From the NCBI RefSeq assembly GCF_026898135.2, contig NZ_CP114035.2, positions 4,009,501-4,073,500 on the forward strand: a stretch of 64,000 nt of DNA. The letters run 5' to 3'. Both the position numbers and the translations under genes were made by a program. This stretch comes from Pseudomonas fortuita. Its GTDB lineage: Bacteria; Pseudomonadota; Gammaproteobacteria; Pseudomonadales; Pseudomonadaceae. Positions 23,557 to 32,462 of the stretch are shown here, one piece after another. The first letter of the stretch is position 1; each line of letters begins with the position of its first letter. Under the pieces are notes generated by a model. It was given only the letters and a program-made list of their open reading frames with translations, did not search any database and was not told the origin of the DNA.

Positions 23557-23685
23557 GCAGACCAAAGGGCCGCTTTGCGGCCCATCGAAGGCAAGCCTGC
23601 GCCTGCTAGCGATGATGCCAGTGATTGCTTAAGCCAGGCGCATTACCTAGGCTAGTGGCCTTTCCCCAGCAATTGAGACAGGGCC

Positions 23686-24333
23686 ATGTCAGAACAAGAA
23701 ACCGCCGATGAAGGCCGCTTCAGCAGCGTTGAGATCCGTATTCTCGGTTCGCTGATCGAGAAGCAGGCCACCAGCCCGGAAAGCTACCCGCTGACCCTTA
23801 ATGCCCTGGTCCTGGCCTGCAACCAGAAGACCAGCCGCGAGCCGGTGATGAACCTTACCCAAGGCCAGGTTGGGCAGGCCCTTCGCACACTCGAAGGGCA
23901 AGGGATGACCCGCCTGCAGATGGGCAGCCGTGCCGACCGCTGGGAACAACGGGTGGACAAGGCCCTGGAGCTGGTGCCGGCACAGCTGATTTTGATGGGC
24001 CTGATGTTCCTGCGCGGCCCGCAAACCCTCAACGAACTGCTCACCCGCAGCAACCGCCTGCACGACTTTGACGACACCGAGCAGATCCAGCACCAGCTGG
24101 AGCGCCTGATCTCGCGCGGCCTGGCCTTGCACCTGCCACGCCAGGCCGGCCAGCGTGAAGACCGCTACACCCATGCATTGGGCGACCCGGCAGAGATCGA
24201 GACCATCCTCGCTGCACGTCAACACGAAGGTGGCGCGCGCAGCAGTGGCGGCAGCGTTTCGGAAGACCGCATCGAAGCACTCGAGGCCCGCATCGCGGCG
24301 CTGGAAGCGCGGCTGGCCGAGCTGGAAGGCTAA
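23686..24333 (+). CDS. yceH: YceH family protein (DUF480)
   Basis: 215 residues, the usual YceH length. Two winged-helix domains: the first contains [20 protein letters not shown] and [17 protein letters not shown], the second [20 protein letters not shown]. The C-terminal 30 residues form a coiled coil ([20 protein letters not shown]). The family is widespread but its function is not established. The winged-helix pair suggests nucleic-acid or protein contacts. Confidence 0.92.
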   Translation: MSEQETADEGRFSSVEIRILGSLIEKQATSPESYPLTLNALVLACNQKTSREPVMNLTQGQVGQALRTLEGQGMTRLQMGSRADRWEQRVDKALELVPAQLILMGLMFLRGPQTLNELLTRSNRLHDFDDTEQIQHQLERLISRGLALHLPRQAGQREDRYTHALGDPAEIETILAARQHEGGARSSGGSVSEDRIEALEARIAALEARLAELEG

Positions 24334-24337
24334 GCCG

Positions 24338-24526
24338 TCACGGCTCGCGTTCGGGGAAGTTGCGGCAGCTCTTGCGTTCGGCCAGCTCCCGGTCACTGGG
24401 GCGCTGGTCGACAAACACGGCGCGGCCGTCGGCGTAGATTTCCAGGTAGCCCCAGTGCAGGTCCTGTTCTTGCTGGCCGGGCTTTGGGGGTACTAGCCAC
24501 CAGGGTTCGCGGCTGATCAGGGTCAT
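24338..24526 (-). CDS. Small conserved hypothetical protein
   Basis: 62 residues from ATG 24526, with AGGAA 8 bases upstream; a longer start at 24553 is less likely. Aromatic-rich sequence (REPWWLVPPKPGQ, LHWGYLEIYADGRAVFVDQR) suggests a compact beta fold. The stop is 5 bases from the convergent yceH stop. No known domain is recognised. Confidence 0.6.
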   Translation of the reverse strand: MTLISREPWWLVPPKPGQQEQDLHWGYLEIYADGRAVFVDQRPSDRELAERKSCRNFPEREP

Positions 24527-24580
24527 AGGCGTGATTCCTGAGGGGATCTGCACTAATCATAGACACCCTCAGCCTTCGAA

Positions 24581-24670
24581 GGCCCTACCGCCGGCAAACC
24601 AGCTCCCCCAGGTGCACCACAGTTTCGAATGCTGTGATCACCTGTGGGAGCTGGCTTGCCGGCGATAGGG
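24581..24670. repeat. REP pair
   Basis: GGCCCTACCGCCGGCAAACC and the following AGCTCCCCCAGGTG face CACCTGTGGGAGCTGGCTTG and the following CCGGCGATAGGGCC, forming an imperfect long hairpin with about 25 bases between arms. It lies just past the ahpF 3' end. Confidence 0.8.
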
Positions 24671-24681
24671 CCAGCGCAGGC

Positions 24682-26244
24682 TTATGCCGGTGCCGAAGTA
24701 CGAATCAGGTGGTCGAAGGCTGCCAGCGAAGCCTTGGCCCCTTCACCCACTGCAATCACGATCTGCTTGTACGGCACGGTGGTCACGTCACCTGCGGCAA
24801 ACACACCCGGGATGCTGGTCTGGCCCTTGGCATCGACGATGATCTCGCCGCGCGGCGACAGCTCGACGGTGCCTTTAAGCCAATCGGTATTCGGCAGCAG
24901 GCCGATCTGCACGAAGATGCCTTCCAGCGCCACCTCGTGCTGCTGATCGGTCGTGCGGTCCTTGTAGCGCAGGCCGGTCACCTTCTCACCATTGCCCAGT
25001 ACTTCGGTGGTCAGCGCGCTGGTGATCACTTTCACGTTCGGCAGGCTGTGCAGCTTGCGTTGCAACACCGCATCGGCACGCAGCTGGCTGTCGAACTCGA
25101 TCAGCGTCACCTGGGCAACGATACCGGCCAGGTCGATGGCCGCTTCCACGCCTGAGTTACCGCCGCCAATCACCGCCACGCGCTTGCCTTTGAACAGCGG
25201 GCCGTCACAGTGCGGGCAGTAGGCCACGCCGCGACCGCGGTATTCCTGCTCGCCCGGCACGTTCATTTCGCGCCAGCGGGCGCCCGTGGCCAGGATCACG
25301 GTCTTGGCCTTGAGCGAGGCGCCGCCGGCCAGGCGTACTTCATGCAGGCCGCCATCGGTGGCCGGAATCAGCGCCTCGCCGCGCTGCAGGTTCATGATGT
25401 CCACATCGTATTGCTTGACGTGTTCTTCCAGTGCAGTGGCAAGCTTCGGCCCTTCGGTTTCCTGCACCGAGATGAAGTTCTCGATGGCCAGCGTATCGAG
25501 CACCTGGCCACCGAAACGCTCGGCGGCGATACCGGTGCGGATGCCTTTGCGTGCGGCGTAGATGGCCGCTGCAGCCCCGGCTGGGCCACCCCCGACCACC
25601 AGCACGTCAAAGGCATCCTTGGCGTTGATCTTTTCGGCCTGGCGAGCGCCGGCATTGGTGTCGATCTTGCCTAGGATTTCTTCCAGCCCCATGCGGCCCT
25701 GGCCGAACACTTCGCCGTTCAGGTACACGCTGGGCACCGCCATGATCTTGCGCGCTTCCACTTCATCCTGGAACAGCGCACCATCAATGGCCACGTGGCG
25801 CACATTGGGGTTGAGCACCGCCATCAGGTTAAGTGCCTGAACCACGTCCGGGCAGTTCTGGCACGACAGCGAGAAGTAGGTTTCGAAGGTGAACTCGCCT
25901 TCCAGCGCCTGGATCTGCTCGATCACCTCGGCACTGGCCTTGGACGGGTGGCCGCCCACTTGCAGCAGCGCCAGCACCAGCGAGGTGAATTCGTGGCCCA
26001 TGGGTATACCGGCGAAGCGCAGGCTGATATCGCTACCCGGGCGGTTCAGTGAGAACGACGGGCGACGGGCATCTGTACCGTCCGCGCTGAAGGTAATGAG
26101 GTTCGACAAACCGGCAATTTCCACCAGCAGGTCGTGCAATTCGCGGGACTTCGCGCCGTCGTCGAGGGAGGCTACGATCTCGATCGGCTGGGTGACCCGC
26201 TCCAGGTAGGTTTTCAGTTGCGATTTAAGCGTGGCGTCCAACAT
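24682..26244 (-). CDS. ahpF: Alkyl hydroperoxide reductase subunit F
   Basis: 520 residues, the standard AhpF length. The N-terminal tandem thioredoxin-like domain carries SCQNCPD (Cys128/Cys131). A linker leads to the thioredoxin-reductase-like part, with FAD motif [20 protein letters not shown] (about 214-233), NAD(P)H motif [14 protein letters not shown] and redox pair CPHC (Cys343/Cys346). It passes electrons from NADH to AhpC in the cytoplasm. It lies 126 bases behind ahpC, with a terminator-like hairpin between. Confidence 0.97.
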   Translation of the reverse strand: MLDATLKSQLKTYLERVTQPIEIVASLDDGAKSRELHDLLVEIAGLSNLITFSADGTDARRPSFSLNRPGSDISLRFAGIPMGHEFTSLVLALLQVGGHPSKASAEVIEQIQALEGEFTFETYFSLSCQNCPDVVQALNLMAVLNPNVRHVAIDGALFQDEVEARKIMAVPSVYLNGEVFGQGRMGLEEILGKIDTNAGARQAEKINAKDAFDVLVVGGGPAGAAAAIYAARKGIRTGIAAERFGGQVLDTLAIENFISVQETEGPKLATALEEHVKQYDVDIMNLQRGEALIPATDGGLHEVRLAGGASLKAKTVILATGARWREMNVPGEQEYRGRGVAYCPHCDGPLFKGKRVAVIGGGNSGVEAAIDLAGIVAQVTLIEFDSQLRADAVLQRKLHSLPNVKVITSALTTEVLGNGEKVTGLRYKDRTTDQQHEVALEGIFVQIGLLPNTDWLKGTVELSPRGEIIVDAKGQTSIPGVFAAGDVTTVPYKQIVIAVGEGAKASLAAFDHLIRTSAPA

Positions 26245-26279
26245 ACGGGCGATTCCTTTTTTTCAAAACTCGGATACAA

Positions 26280-26309
26280 AAACGCCCAGGCGATGTCGCC
26301 CGGGCGTTT
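26280..26309 (-). terminator. Terminator/attenuator hairpin between ahpC and ahpF
   Basis: AAACGCCC (26280-26287) pairs with GGGCGTTT (26302-26309), with further internal pairing and a T run on the minus strand. It would stop most ahpC transcripts and let a fraction read into ahpF. Confidence 0.7.
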
Positions 26310-26370
26310 GACGGGGCGGTAGGTATTTCAGCTTTGGCGGCTGCTTACCGCCCGCGTTATGGGCATGACC

Positions 26371-26934
26371 TTAGATCTTGCCTACCAGGTCCAGCGATGG
26401 CGCCAGAGTGGCTTCGCCTTCTTTCCACTTGGCCGGGCACACTTCGCCTGGGTGGGCGGCAACGTACTGGGCAGCCTTCACTTTACGCAGCAGTTCGGCA
26501 GCATCGCGGCCTACACCACCGTCGTTCAGTTCGACGATCTTGATCTGGCCTTCCGGGTTGATCACGAAGGTACCGCGATCCGCCAGGCCGGCTTCTTCGA
26601 TCAGCACGTCGAAGTTGCGCGAAATGACGTGGGTCGGGTCACCGATCAGCGGGTATTGGATCTTGCCGATGGTGTCCGAGGTGTCGTGCCAGGCTTTGTG
26701 GGTGAAGTGGGTGTCGGTGGACACGCCGTAGATTTCCACACCCAGTTTCTGGAACTCGGCGTAGTTGTCGGCAAGGTCACCCAGCTCGGTCGGGCAGACG
26801 AAGGTGAAGTCAGCCGGGTAGAAGAACACGACAGACCACTTGCCTTTCAGGTCGGCTTCGCTGACCTGGACGAACTCGCCCTTGTGGTAGGCGGTGGCGT
26901 TGAACGGTTTGACTTGGCTGTTGATGATTGGCAT
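26371..26934 (-). CDS. ahpC: Alkyl hydroperoxide reductase subunit C (2-Cys peroxiredoxin)
   Basis: 187 residues, typical AhpC. Peroxidatic Cys47 is in [16 protein letters not shown] and resolving Cys166 in [10 protein letters not shown]. It also has [17 protein letters not shown] and the [13 protein letters not shown] segment. It reduces hydrogen peroxide and organic hydroperoxides and is recycled by AhpF. ATG 26934 follows AAGGAGCG. The upstream 260 bases hold its promoter; OxyR control is expected from other Pseudomonas but no clear full OxyR site can be read. Confidence 0.97.
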   Translation of the reverse strand: MPIINSQVKPFNATAYHKGEFVQVSEADLKGKWSVVFFYPADFTFVCPTELGDLADNYAEFQKLGVEIYGVSTDTHFTHKAWHDTSDTIGKIQYPLIGDPTHVISRNFDVLIEEAGLADRGTFVINPEGQIKIVELNDGGVGRDAAELLRKVKAAQYVAAHPGEVCPAKWKEGEATLAPSLDLVGKI

Positions 26935-27102
26935 GAGAGACGCTCCTTCATGGGGTTGGAATCAGTTGATGGATAGAATCCTAACTAATCATCCCGCTGA
27001 AGGCTCATTGGCAAAGCTCATGCTTGTGATTGGTTTTGGCTATAACCGGGGTTAATCAATAGAAGGGAATGGGCTGAGCAAAGGATTGCGCTGCATTCAT
27101 TG

Positions 27103-27194
27103 GCCCCATCGCCGGCAAGCCAGCTCCCACAGGTACCGCGCAGGCCCATGGACTTGTGCAATACCTGTGGGAGCTGGCTTGCCGGCGATGAGGC
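27103..27194. repeat. REP pair
   Basis: GCCCCATCGCCGGCAAGCC and the following AGCTCCCACAGGTA face TACCTGTGGGAGCTGGCTTG and the following CCGGCGATGAGGC as long inverted arms around about 28 bases. It lies between the ahpC promoter region and the gor stop. Confidence 0.88.
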
Positions 27195-27202
27195 CAGTGC
27201 CA

Positions 27203-28558
27203 TTAACGAGTGACTGTACGCATGGTCACGAACTCTTCGGCCGCCGTCGGGTGCACGCCGATGGTTTCGTCGAATTGCTGCTTGGTCGCACCGGCCTTCA
27301 GGGCAATGCCCAGGCCCTGGATGATTTCGCCAGCGTCAGGGCCAACCATGTGGCAACCCAGCACCTTGTCAGTCTCGGCATCCACCACCAACTTCATCAG
27401 GGTCTTTTCCTGAATGTCGGTCAGGGTCAGCTTCATGGCGCGGAAACGGCTTTCGAACACCTGCACCTTGTGCCCGGCCTCCAGCGCCTGCTCCTCGGTC
27501 AGGCCAACAGTACCGATAGGCGGCTGGCTGAACACCGCCGTCGGGATGTTCTGGTAGTCCACCGGGCGGTACTGCTCCGGCTTGAACAGGCGCCGCGCCA
27601 CGGCCATGCCTTCGGCCAAGGCCACCGGGGTAAGCTGCACACGGCCGATCACATCGCCAATGGCCAGGATCGAAGGCGCAGTCGTCTGGTACTGCTCGTC
27701 GACACGAATGTAACCACGCGCATCCAGCTCGACACCGGTGTTTTCCAGGCCCAGGTTGTCCAGCATCGGGCGCCGGCCTGTAGCGTAGAAAACACAGTCT
27801 GCAACCAGCTCGCGGCCGTCCTTCAGGGTGGCCTTGAGGCTGCCATCTTCAAGCTTGTCGATACGCTGGATGTCGGCATTGAATTGCAGATCGAGGCCAC
27901 GCTTTTCCAGTTCTTCCTTCAGGTGCGTGCGCACCGAGCCATCGAAGCCGCGCAGGAACAGGTCGCCACGGTACAGCAGCGTGGTGTCGGCCCCCAGGCC
28001 CTGGAAGATACCGGCGAACTCGACGGCAATGTAGCCACCGCCGACCACCAGCACCCGCCTTGGCAGCGCCTTGAGGTAGAACGCTTCGTTGGAGGTGATC
28101 GCCAGTTCCTTGCCCGGGATGTCCGGGATCTGCGGCCAGCCACCGGTAGCGATAAGGATGTGCTCGGCGGTGTAGCGCTGGCCTTCCACCTCCACTTCAT
28201 TGGCACCGGTCAGGCGTGCATGGCCCTGCAGCAGGGTGACGCCGCTGTTGACCAGCAGGTTGCGGTAGATGCCGTTGAGGCGCTCGATCTCGCGGTTCTT
28301 GTTGGCAATCAGGGTGCCCCAGTCGAAATGCCCTTCTTCCAGGGTCCAGCCGTAACCCGCGGCCTGCTCCAGTTCGTCCGCGACATGCGCGCCGTACACC
28401 AGCAGTTTTTTTGGCACGCAGCCGACGTTGACGCAGGTGCCACCCAGGTAGCGGCTTTCGGCCACTGCCACTTTTGCGCCGAAGCTCGCCGCAAAGCGCG
28501 CTGCGCGCACACCGCCGGACCCGGCACCAATCACGAACAGATCAAAATCGTAGGCCAT
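27203..28558 (-). CDS. gor: Glutathione-disulfide reductase
   Basis: 451 residues. FAD motif [18 protein letters not shown], redox-active disulfide [13 protein letters not shown] (Cys42/Cys47), NADPH motif [21 protein letters not shown]-pyrophosphate ATGRRPML and LAIGDV, and the C-terminal [14 protein letters not shown] with the catalytic His. It keeps cytoplasmic glutathione reduced with NADPH. It lies between galU and ahpCF on the same strand, separated by terminators and repeats, so it is probably its own unit. Confidence 0.96.
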   Translation of the reverse strand: MAYDFDLFVIGAGSGGVRAARFAASFGAKVAVAESRYLGGTCVNVGCVPKKLLVYGAHVADELEQAAGYGWTLEEGHFDWGTLIANKNREIERLNGIYRNLLVNSGVTLLQGHARLTGANEVEVEGQRYTAEHILIATGGWPQIPDIPGKELAITSNEAFYLKALPRRVLVVGGGYIAVEFAGIFQGLGADTTLLYRGDLFLRGFDGSVRTHLKEELEKRGLDLQFNADIQRIDKLEDGSLKATLKDGRELVADCVFYATGRRPMLDNLGLENTGVELDARGYIRVDEQYQTTAPSILAIGDVIGRVQLTPVALAEGMAVARRLFKPEQYRPVDYQNIPTAVFSQPPIGTVGLTEEQALEAGHKVQVFESRFRAMKLTLTDIQEKTLMKLVVDAETDKVLGCHMVGPDAGEIIQGLGIALKAGATKQQFDETIGVHPTAAEEFVTMRTVTR

Positions 28559-28611
28559 GTATTCACTCTCCTAGGCAGGCGCACAGCATAACGCCGTTGG
28601 CCACTGCAAAC

Positions 28612-28635
28612 AAAAAAGCCACCCTGAAGGGTGGC
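28612..28635 (-). terminator. Terminator downstream of galU
   Basis: GCCACCCT-GA-AGGGTGGC stem with a T run on the minus strand. It starts 22 bases after the galU stop and precedes the gor promoter region. Confidence 0.85.
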
Positions 28636-28657
28636 TCTCTATGACCTGCGGGGCTTA

Positions 28658-29497
28658 TCAGTAAGCCTTGCCAGCCTTGTAGAAGTTCTCGAAGCAGAAG
28701 TTGGTCGCCTCGATGTAGCCTTCGGCACCACCGCAGTCGAAACGCTTGCCCTTGAACTTGTAGGCGATCACGTTACCTTCGGCCGCTTGCTTCATCAGCG
28801 CGTCGGTGATCTGGATCTCGCCACCCTTGCCCGGCTCGGTCTGCTCGATCTTCTCGAAGATATCCGGGGTCAGGATGTAGCGGCCGATGATGGCCAGGTT
28901 CGATGGCGCATCTTCAGGCTTGGGCTTCTCGACCATCGAGTCCACACGGAAGATACCGTCACGGATTTCCTCGCCGGCAATGACGCCATACTTGTTGGTT
29001 TCCTGCGGATCGACTTCCTGGATCGCGACGATCGAGCAGCGGTATTGCTTGAACAGCTTGACCATCTGCGCCAGCACACCGTCACCGTCAAGGTTGACGC
29101 ACAGGTCGTCCGCCAGCACCACTGCAAACGGCTCGTCGCCAATCAGCGGGCGGCCGGTGAGGATCGCGTGGCCCAGGCCTTTCATTTCGGTCTGACGGGT
29201 GTAGGAGAACGAGCACTCGTCGAGCAGGCGACGGATGCCCACCAGGTATTTTTCCTTGTCGGTGCCCTTGATCTGGTTTTCCAGCTCGTAGCTGATGTCG
29301 AAGTGGTCTTCCAGGGCGCGCTTGCCGCGGCCGGTCACGATGGAGATTTCGTTCAGACCAGCATCCAATGCTTCTTCAACGCCATACTGGATCAGTGGCT
29401 TGTTGACCACCGGCAACATTTCCTTGGGCATGGCTTTGGTTGCGGGCAGGAAGCGAGTGCCGTAGCCGGCCGCCGGGAACAAGCATTTTTTGATCAT
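28658..29497 (-). CDS. galU: UTP-glucose-1-phosphate uridylyltransferase
   Basis: 279 residues from ATG 29497. GalU motifs are KCLFPAAGYGTRFLPATKAM, KEMLPVVNKPLIQYGVEEA, FAVVLADDLC, KPKPEDAPSNLAIIGRYIL and AYKFKGKRFDCGG. It makes UDP-glucose for LPS, exopolysaccharide and trehalose-type pathways. It is monocistronic and flanked by a terminator and a REP region. Confidence 0.97.
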   Translation of the reverse strand: MIKKCLFPAAGYGTRFLPATKAMPKEMLPVVNKPLIQYGVEEALDAGLNEISIVTGRGKRALEDHFDISYELENQIKGTDKEKYLVGIRRLLDECSFSYTRQTEMKGLGHAILTGRPLIGDEPFAVVLADDLCVNLDGDGVLAQMVKLFKQYRCSIVAIQEVDPQETNKYGVIAGEEIRDGIFRVDSMVEKPKPEDAPSNLAIIGRYILTPDIFEKIEQTEPGKGGEIQITDALMKQAAEGNVIAYKFKGKRFDCGGAEGYIEATNFCFENFYKAGKAY

Positions 29498-29685
29498 ATA
29501 CGTCCTTAACAAAGGCTAGGCCTGTGGAATTCGCCGCAGTCTAATCAGGCGGCACTCACCTTACAATGCCCCCCGATAGCGACCGATGCCATCATAGAGA
29601 TAACCCAGTGTAGATAGTTCCGGGGGATCGTAAATAATAACGTCATACATGACGGGCGGATGACAGCAAAATAAGGGTGCCTGTA

Positions 29686-29783
29686 CCGGCCCTTTCGCGG
29701 GTAAACCCGCTCCCACAGGTACCGCATCAGGCCTGAGCTCTGCACAGATTTTGTGGGAGCGGGTTCACCCGCGAAGACGCCGG
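29686..29783. repeat. REP pair
   Basis: CCGGCCCTTTCGCGGGTAAA and the following CCCGCTCCCAC face GTGGGAGCGGGTTCACCCG and the following CGAAGACGCCGG. Arms of about 30 bases are spaced by about 35. It occupies most of the gap between galU and the cytochrome genes; nothing else is seen in that gap. Confidence 0.85.
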
Positions 29784-29796
29784 CACAGGTGCTGCA

Positions 29797-30714
29797 TCAG
29801 CTACCGGTGCCCTGCCCGATCAGCACCCCATCTACCTTCTGACCATACAGGTTCACGCCGTCATTGGCATGGAACTTCACCCGCGTCTTCTCGATGGAGC
29901 CCTCGACCAACCGCGGGTCCTGCGGCCGTTCGTGGCGGTTGATCCACGCCGCCACGTCCCAGGCCTGCTGATCGCTGAGGCTGCCCGGCTTGCCCAGCGG
30001 CATGTTGGACTTGATGAACGACGCCGCTGTGTTGATACGGTGCATACCGGCGCCCCAGTTGTAGGACTCCTTGCCCCACAACGGCGGCATCACGTACTCA
30101 CCGGCCACTTTCTGCCCTTCACCGTTGTCGCCATGGCAGATCGCGCATTGCTCGCGGTACACCTGCTGGCCACGTTTGAAGTCATAGCCGCCCTGGGGCT
30201 GCGGCACTTCCGGGTAACCCCGCCCGGCAATTTCCACCCCCGTTGGCGCCTTGGTCGAAAGCCAGTAGGCATAGGTCGCCAATGCCGTCATTTGCGGGCT
30301 GTCAGCGGCAGGTGGCTTGCCATTCATGCTGAACTGGAAGCACCCCTGGATCCGCTCGGCATAGGTATTCACCTTGTCGTTTTTCTTGCGGTATGCGGGG
30401 TACATCGGATAAGCGCCCCACATCGGCGCCGAATGCGCCAGCCGCCCCTGGTCGAGGTGGCAGTTACTGCAGTTCATGCCGTTGCCCACGGCCTCGGGCA
30501 TCAGCCGGCGTGTATCGACGAACAGGGCATGGCCCTCGCGCACCATCTTGCCAAAGGCGTTGTCGGGCAACGCGTTTTCAGCGGGCGGCACGAACTGCGG
30601 CGCAGCCTGCAGGCCAGGCACGTTCAACTGCGACTGATCTTCCATGGCGATCGGCACGGCCGCCTGGGCGCTGCCCATGGCCAACAGCAACAGCGTTGGA
30701 ATCATTGGTTTCAC
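29797..30714 (-). CDS. tsdA: Diheme cytochrome c, thiosulfate dehydrogenase TsdA-like
   Basis: 305 residues with a signal peptide (1-18). Heme sites: CSNCH (Cys82, Cys85, His86) followed by SAPMWGAYPMYPAYR, and CAICH (Cys190, Cys193, His194). Cys125 in RIQGCFQFSMNGKP lies 39 residues after the first heme His, where TsdA enzymes carry the unusual Cys axial ligand. TsdA joins two thiosulfates to tetrathionate in the periplasm. The ATG overlaps the upstream cytochrome stop by four bases, as in TsdBA pairs. Confidence 0.8.
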   Translation of the reverse strand: MKPMIPTLLLLAMGSAQAAVPIAMEDQSQLNVPGLQAAPQFVPPAENALPDNAFGKMVREGHALFVDTRRLMPEAVGNGMNCSNCHLDQGRLAHSAPMWGAYPMYPAYRKKNDKVNTYAERIQGCFQFSMNGKPPAADSPQMTALATYAYWLSTKAPTGVEIAGRGYPEVPQPQGGYDFKRGQQVYREQCAICHGDNGEGQKVAGEYVMPPLWGKESYNWGAGMHRINTAASFIKSNMPLGKPGSLSDQQAWDVAAWINRHERPQDPRLVEGSIEKTRVKFHANDGVNLYGQKVDGVLIGQGTGS

Positions 30715-31361
30715 GGCTTGACCTCCTGGCTGACGGCGCGGGCGAAGAACTCGGCAACAGCCTTGATCTCCTCATCGGTCATGGCCTTGGCCACGCCAAC
30801 CATCAGCTGGTTGGGGTCATTGCTGCGGCTGCCGTCACGCCAGGCATTGAGCTGGGCCACCAGGTAACTGGCAGGCTGGCCGGCCAAAGGCGGAAAGTGT
30901 TCGCCAACGCCACCGCCGCCAGGACCATGGCACTGCACACACCCCGGGATCTGACGACTCCAGTCGCCGTAAAGGGCCATTCGGGTGGTAGGGTCAACGG
31001 CGATTTGCTGGCGCCACAACTTGCTGGCGGGGTCGGCCGGCAGGCTGGCCAGATAGGCACTCACCGCCTCGATTTCATCCTCGGTCAAGGCCTTGGCCAA
31101 TGGCTCCATCACCGGCTGCTTGCGGCTGCCGCTGCGCCAATCGTGCAATTGCTTGCTGAGGTAACCGGCCGGTAACCCGGCCAGACGTGGAAAGCCGGCA
31201 GCGGCGATACCTTTGCCGTCCGGGCCATGGCACCCGAGGCACGCCATGGCGGCGGGGTTGGCCCCACCCTGGGTGAAGATTTTCTGGCCCTCCACGGCAT
31301 GTGCCATGGGCCCGGCCAGGACCAGCACGCCGCCGACCAGGGCGCGTCTGAACGGTGTCAT
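30711..31361 (-). CDS. tsdB: Diheme c4-type cytochrome, TsdB-like electron acceptor
   Basis: 216 residues from ATG 31361, with GGAG 7 bases upstream; a GTG lies 3 bases earlier. Signal peptide about 1-22. Two cytochrome c domains with CLGCH (Cys41/Cys44) and CVQCH (Cys141/Cys144), each followed by FPRLAG or FPPLAG and QL-W-G segments as in cytochrome c4. It probably accepts electrons from the TsdA-like protein and passes them to a terminal oxidase. First gene of the pair. Confidence 0.82.
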   Translation of the reverse strand: MTPFRRALVGGVLVLAGPMAHAVEGQKIFTQGGANPAAMACLGCHGPDGKGIAAAGFPRLAGLPAGYLSKQLHDWRSGSRKQPVMEPLAKALTEDEIEAVSAYLASLPADPASKLWRQQIAVDPTTRMALYGDWSRQIPGCVQCHGPGGGGVGEHFPPLAGQPASYLVAQLNAWRDGSRSNDPNQLMVGVAKAMTDEEIKAVAEFFARAVSQEVKP

Positions 31362-31438
31362 CACGAATCTCCTTTTCTTTTGTTATATGTTTAGGCTTAA
31401 AACATATAAGCAAAGACAGGAAGGTCCGTTGCCTCAGA

Positions 31439-31798
31439 TCAATGTCCGGAGATGCACTGGGTGGCCGCCGTGCGCACATCGCCCAGGCGCAGGGGGAAGT
31501 TGTTCAGCCGCTCATGCAGCTTGATGCTGCTGCCGCCGCCACGCTTGTCGATGTCCACCAGCGCCGCAGGGCCTGCCCCGGAGCTGATTTTCTGCGGCAC
31601 GATCAGGCGCAGGCCGTCGCCACGTGGCTCCTCTACCAACGGATCGCGCGTATCAGCCAGCTTTAGCTTGATGCAGTCGGCATATTCACGCGGGGTCTTG
31701 CCGGAAATCACATCCAGCGTCTCGTGGGATTGCTCCAGTTCCGAAACACTCACACAACCGCCCAGAGCCAAAGACACCACCGCCACCATCCACTTCAT
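31439..31798 (-). CDS. Conserved Pseudomonas lipoprotein
   Basis: 119 residues. Lipobox VVSLALGGC (Cys15). The mature part has two cysteines (YADCIKLKL and ATQCISG) near its ends, probably disulfide-bonded, and LRLIVPQKISSGAGPAALVDI in the middle. No catalytic motif is visible. It is separated from the cytochrome pair by about 75 bases. Confidence 0.72.
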   Translation of the reverse strand: MKWMVAVVSLALGGCVSVSELEQSHETLDVISGKTPREYADCIKLKLADTRDPLVEEPRGDGLRLIVPQKISSGAGPAALVDIDKRGGGSSIKLHERLNNFPLRLGDVRTAATQCISGH

Positions 31799-31958
31799 TT
31801 AGAGCACCTCAGCCTTCAAGAATCCAGTTCGACCACAACCAGGCCGTTTTGCTCCCTGCATTGGCAGATTTAGCGGGGCCTGACCATCGAGCGCGCCAGT
31901 GTAGCGACACATCGTGGTATCTTTTGCCTTTACAGATCCAACCCTTGCGGAGCATCAC

Positions 31959-32261
31959 ATGAAATTCGTCCACCAGCGCGAGCACCTCAACGAGGACGAC
32001 ATCGTCGTCATCGAATGCTCCCAGCGCTGCAATATCCGCCTGATGAACGACGCCAACTTCCGCAGCTTCAAGAACGGCGGCCGTCACACCTACCACGGCG
32101 GTCAGTTTGTCGACTTCCCGGCCAAAATTACGGTACCCAGCACCGGTTTCTGGAACATCACCATCGACACCGTGACCACGCGCCCTATCTCGGTGACGCG
32201 CAAGCCAACCTTGAGCCACAAGATCAAGATCATCCGTCGCTCTTCGTCGAAACTCAGATAA
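31959..32261 (+). CDS. DUF1883 family protein
   Basis: 100 residues from ATG 31959. The sequence KFVHQREHLNEDDIVVIECS, CNIRLMNDANFRSFKNGGRH and FPAKITVPSTGFWNITID follows DUF1883, a small all-beta domain. It is predicted cytoplasmic, with function unknown. It is followed 7 bases later by a 56-aa gene, so the two are probably one operon. Confidence 0.85.
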   Translation: MKFVHQREHLNEDDIVVIECSQRCNIRLMNDANFRSFKNGGRHTYHGGQFVDFPAKITVPSTGFWNITIDTVTTRPISVTRKPTLSHKIKIIRRSSSKLR

Positions 32262-32268
32262 GACTGCC

Positions 32269-32439
32269 ATGACCCAGAACATCAAATACGTCATCAAATA
32301 CAAGCTCGACGGCGAGCGCCGCTGGGATTTCGCCGTCATGCCCGACGCCTCGCAGGCGCAGGCCCTCGATGCCCTGCGCAAGATCCACGGCGACGACGCC
32401 GACAAGATCAGCGACATTCAGGTGAGCAAGGCACTGTAA
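32269..32439 (+). CDS. Small hypothetical protein (56 aa)
   Basis: The frame starts at ATG 32269, 7 bases after the DUF1883 stop, and ends with TAA at 32437. It reads MTQNIKYVIKYKLDGERRW, then DFAVMPDASQAQALDALRK and HGDDADKISDIQVSKAL, a beta-beta-alpha-beta-like pattern with host-like codon use. The function is unknown. It could be translated by coupling with DUF1883, as no strong Shine-Dalgarno precedes it. Confidence 0.65.
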   Translation: MTQNIKYVIKYKLDGERRWDFAVMPDASQAQALDALRKIHGDDADKISDIQVSKAL

Positions 32440-32462
32440 GGCTGCGCGCCAAGGAGAACTGC

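Noticed and set aside
26940..27070. Possible OxyR site upstream of ahpC (CTAT and ATTG words around 27033-27066)
   Set aside because: Only one of the four half-sites fits well with correct 7-base spacing. OxyR control is likely from other species but cannot be read here.
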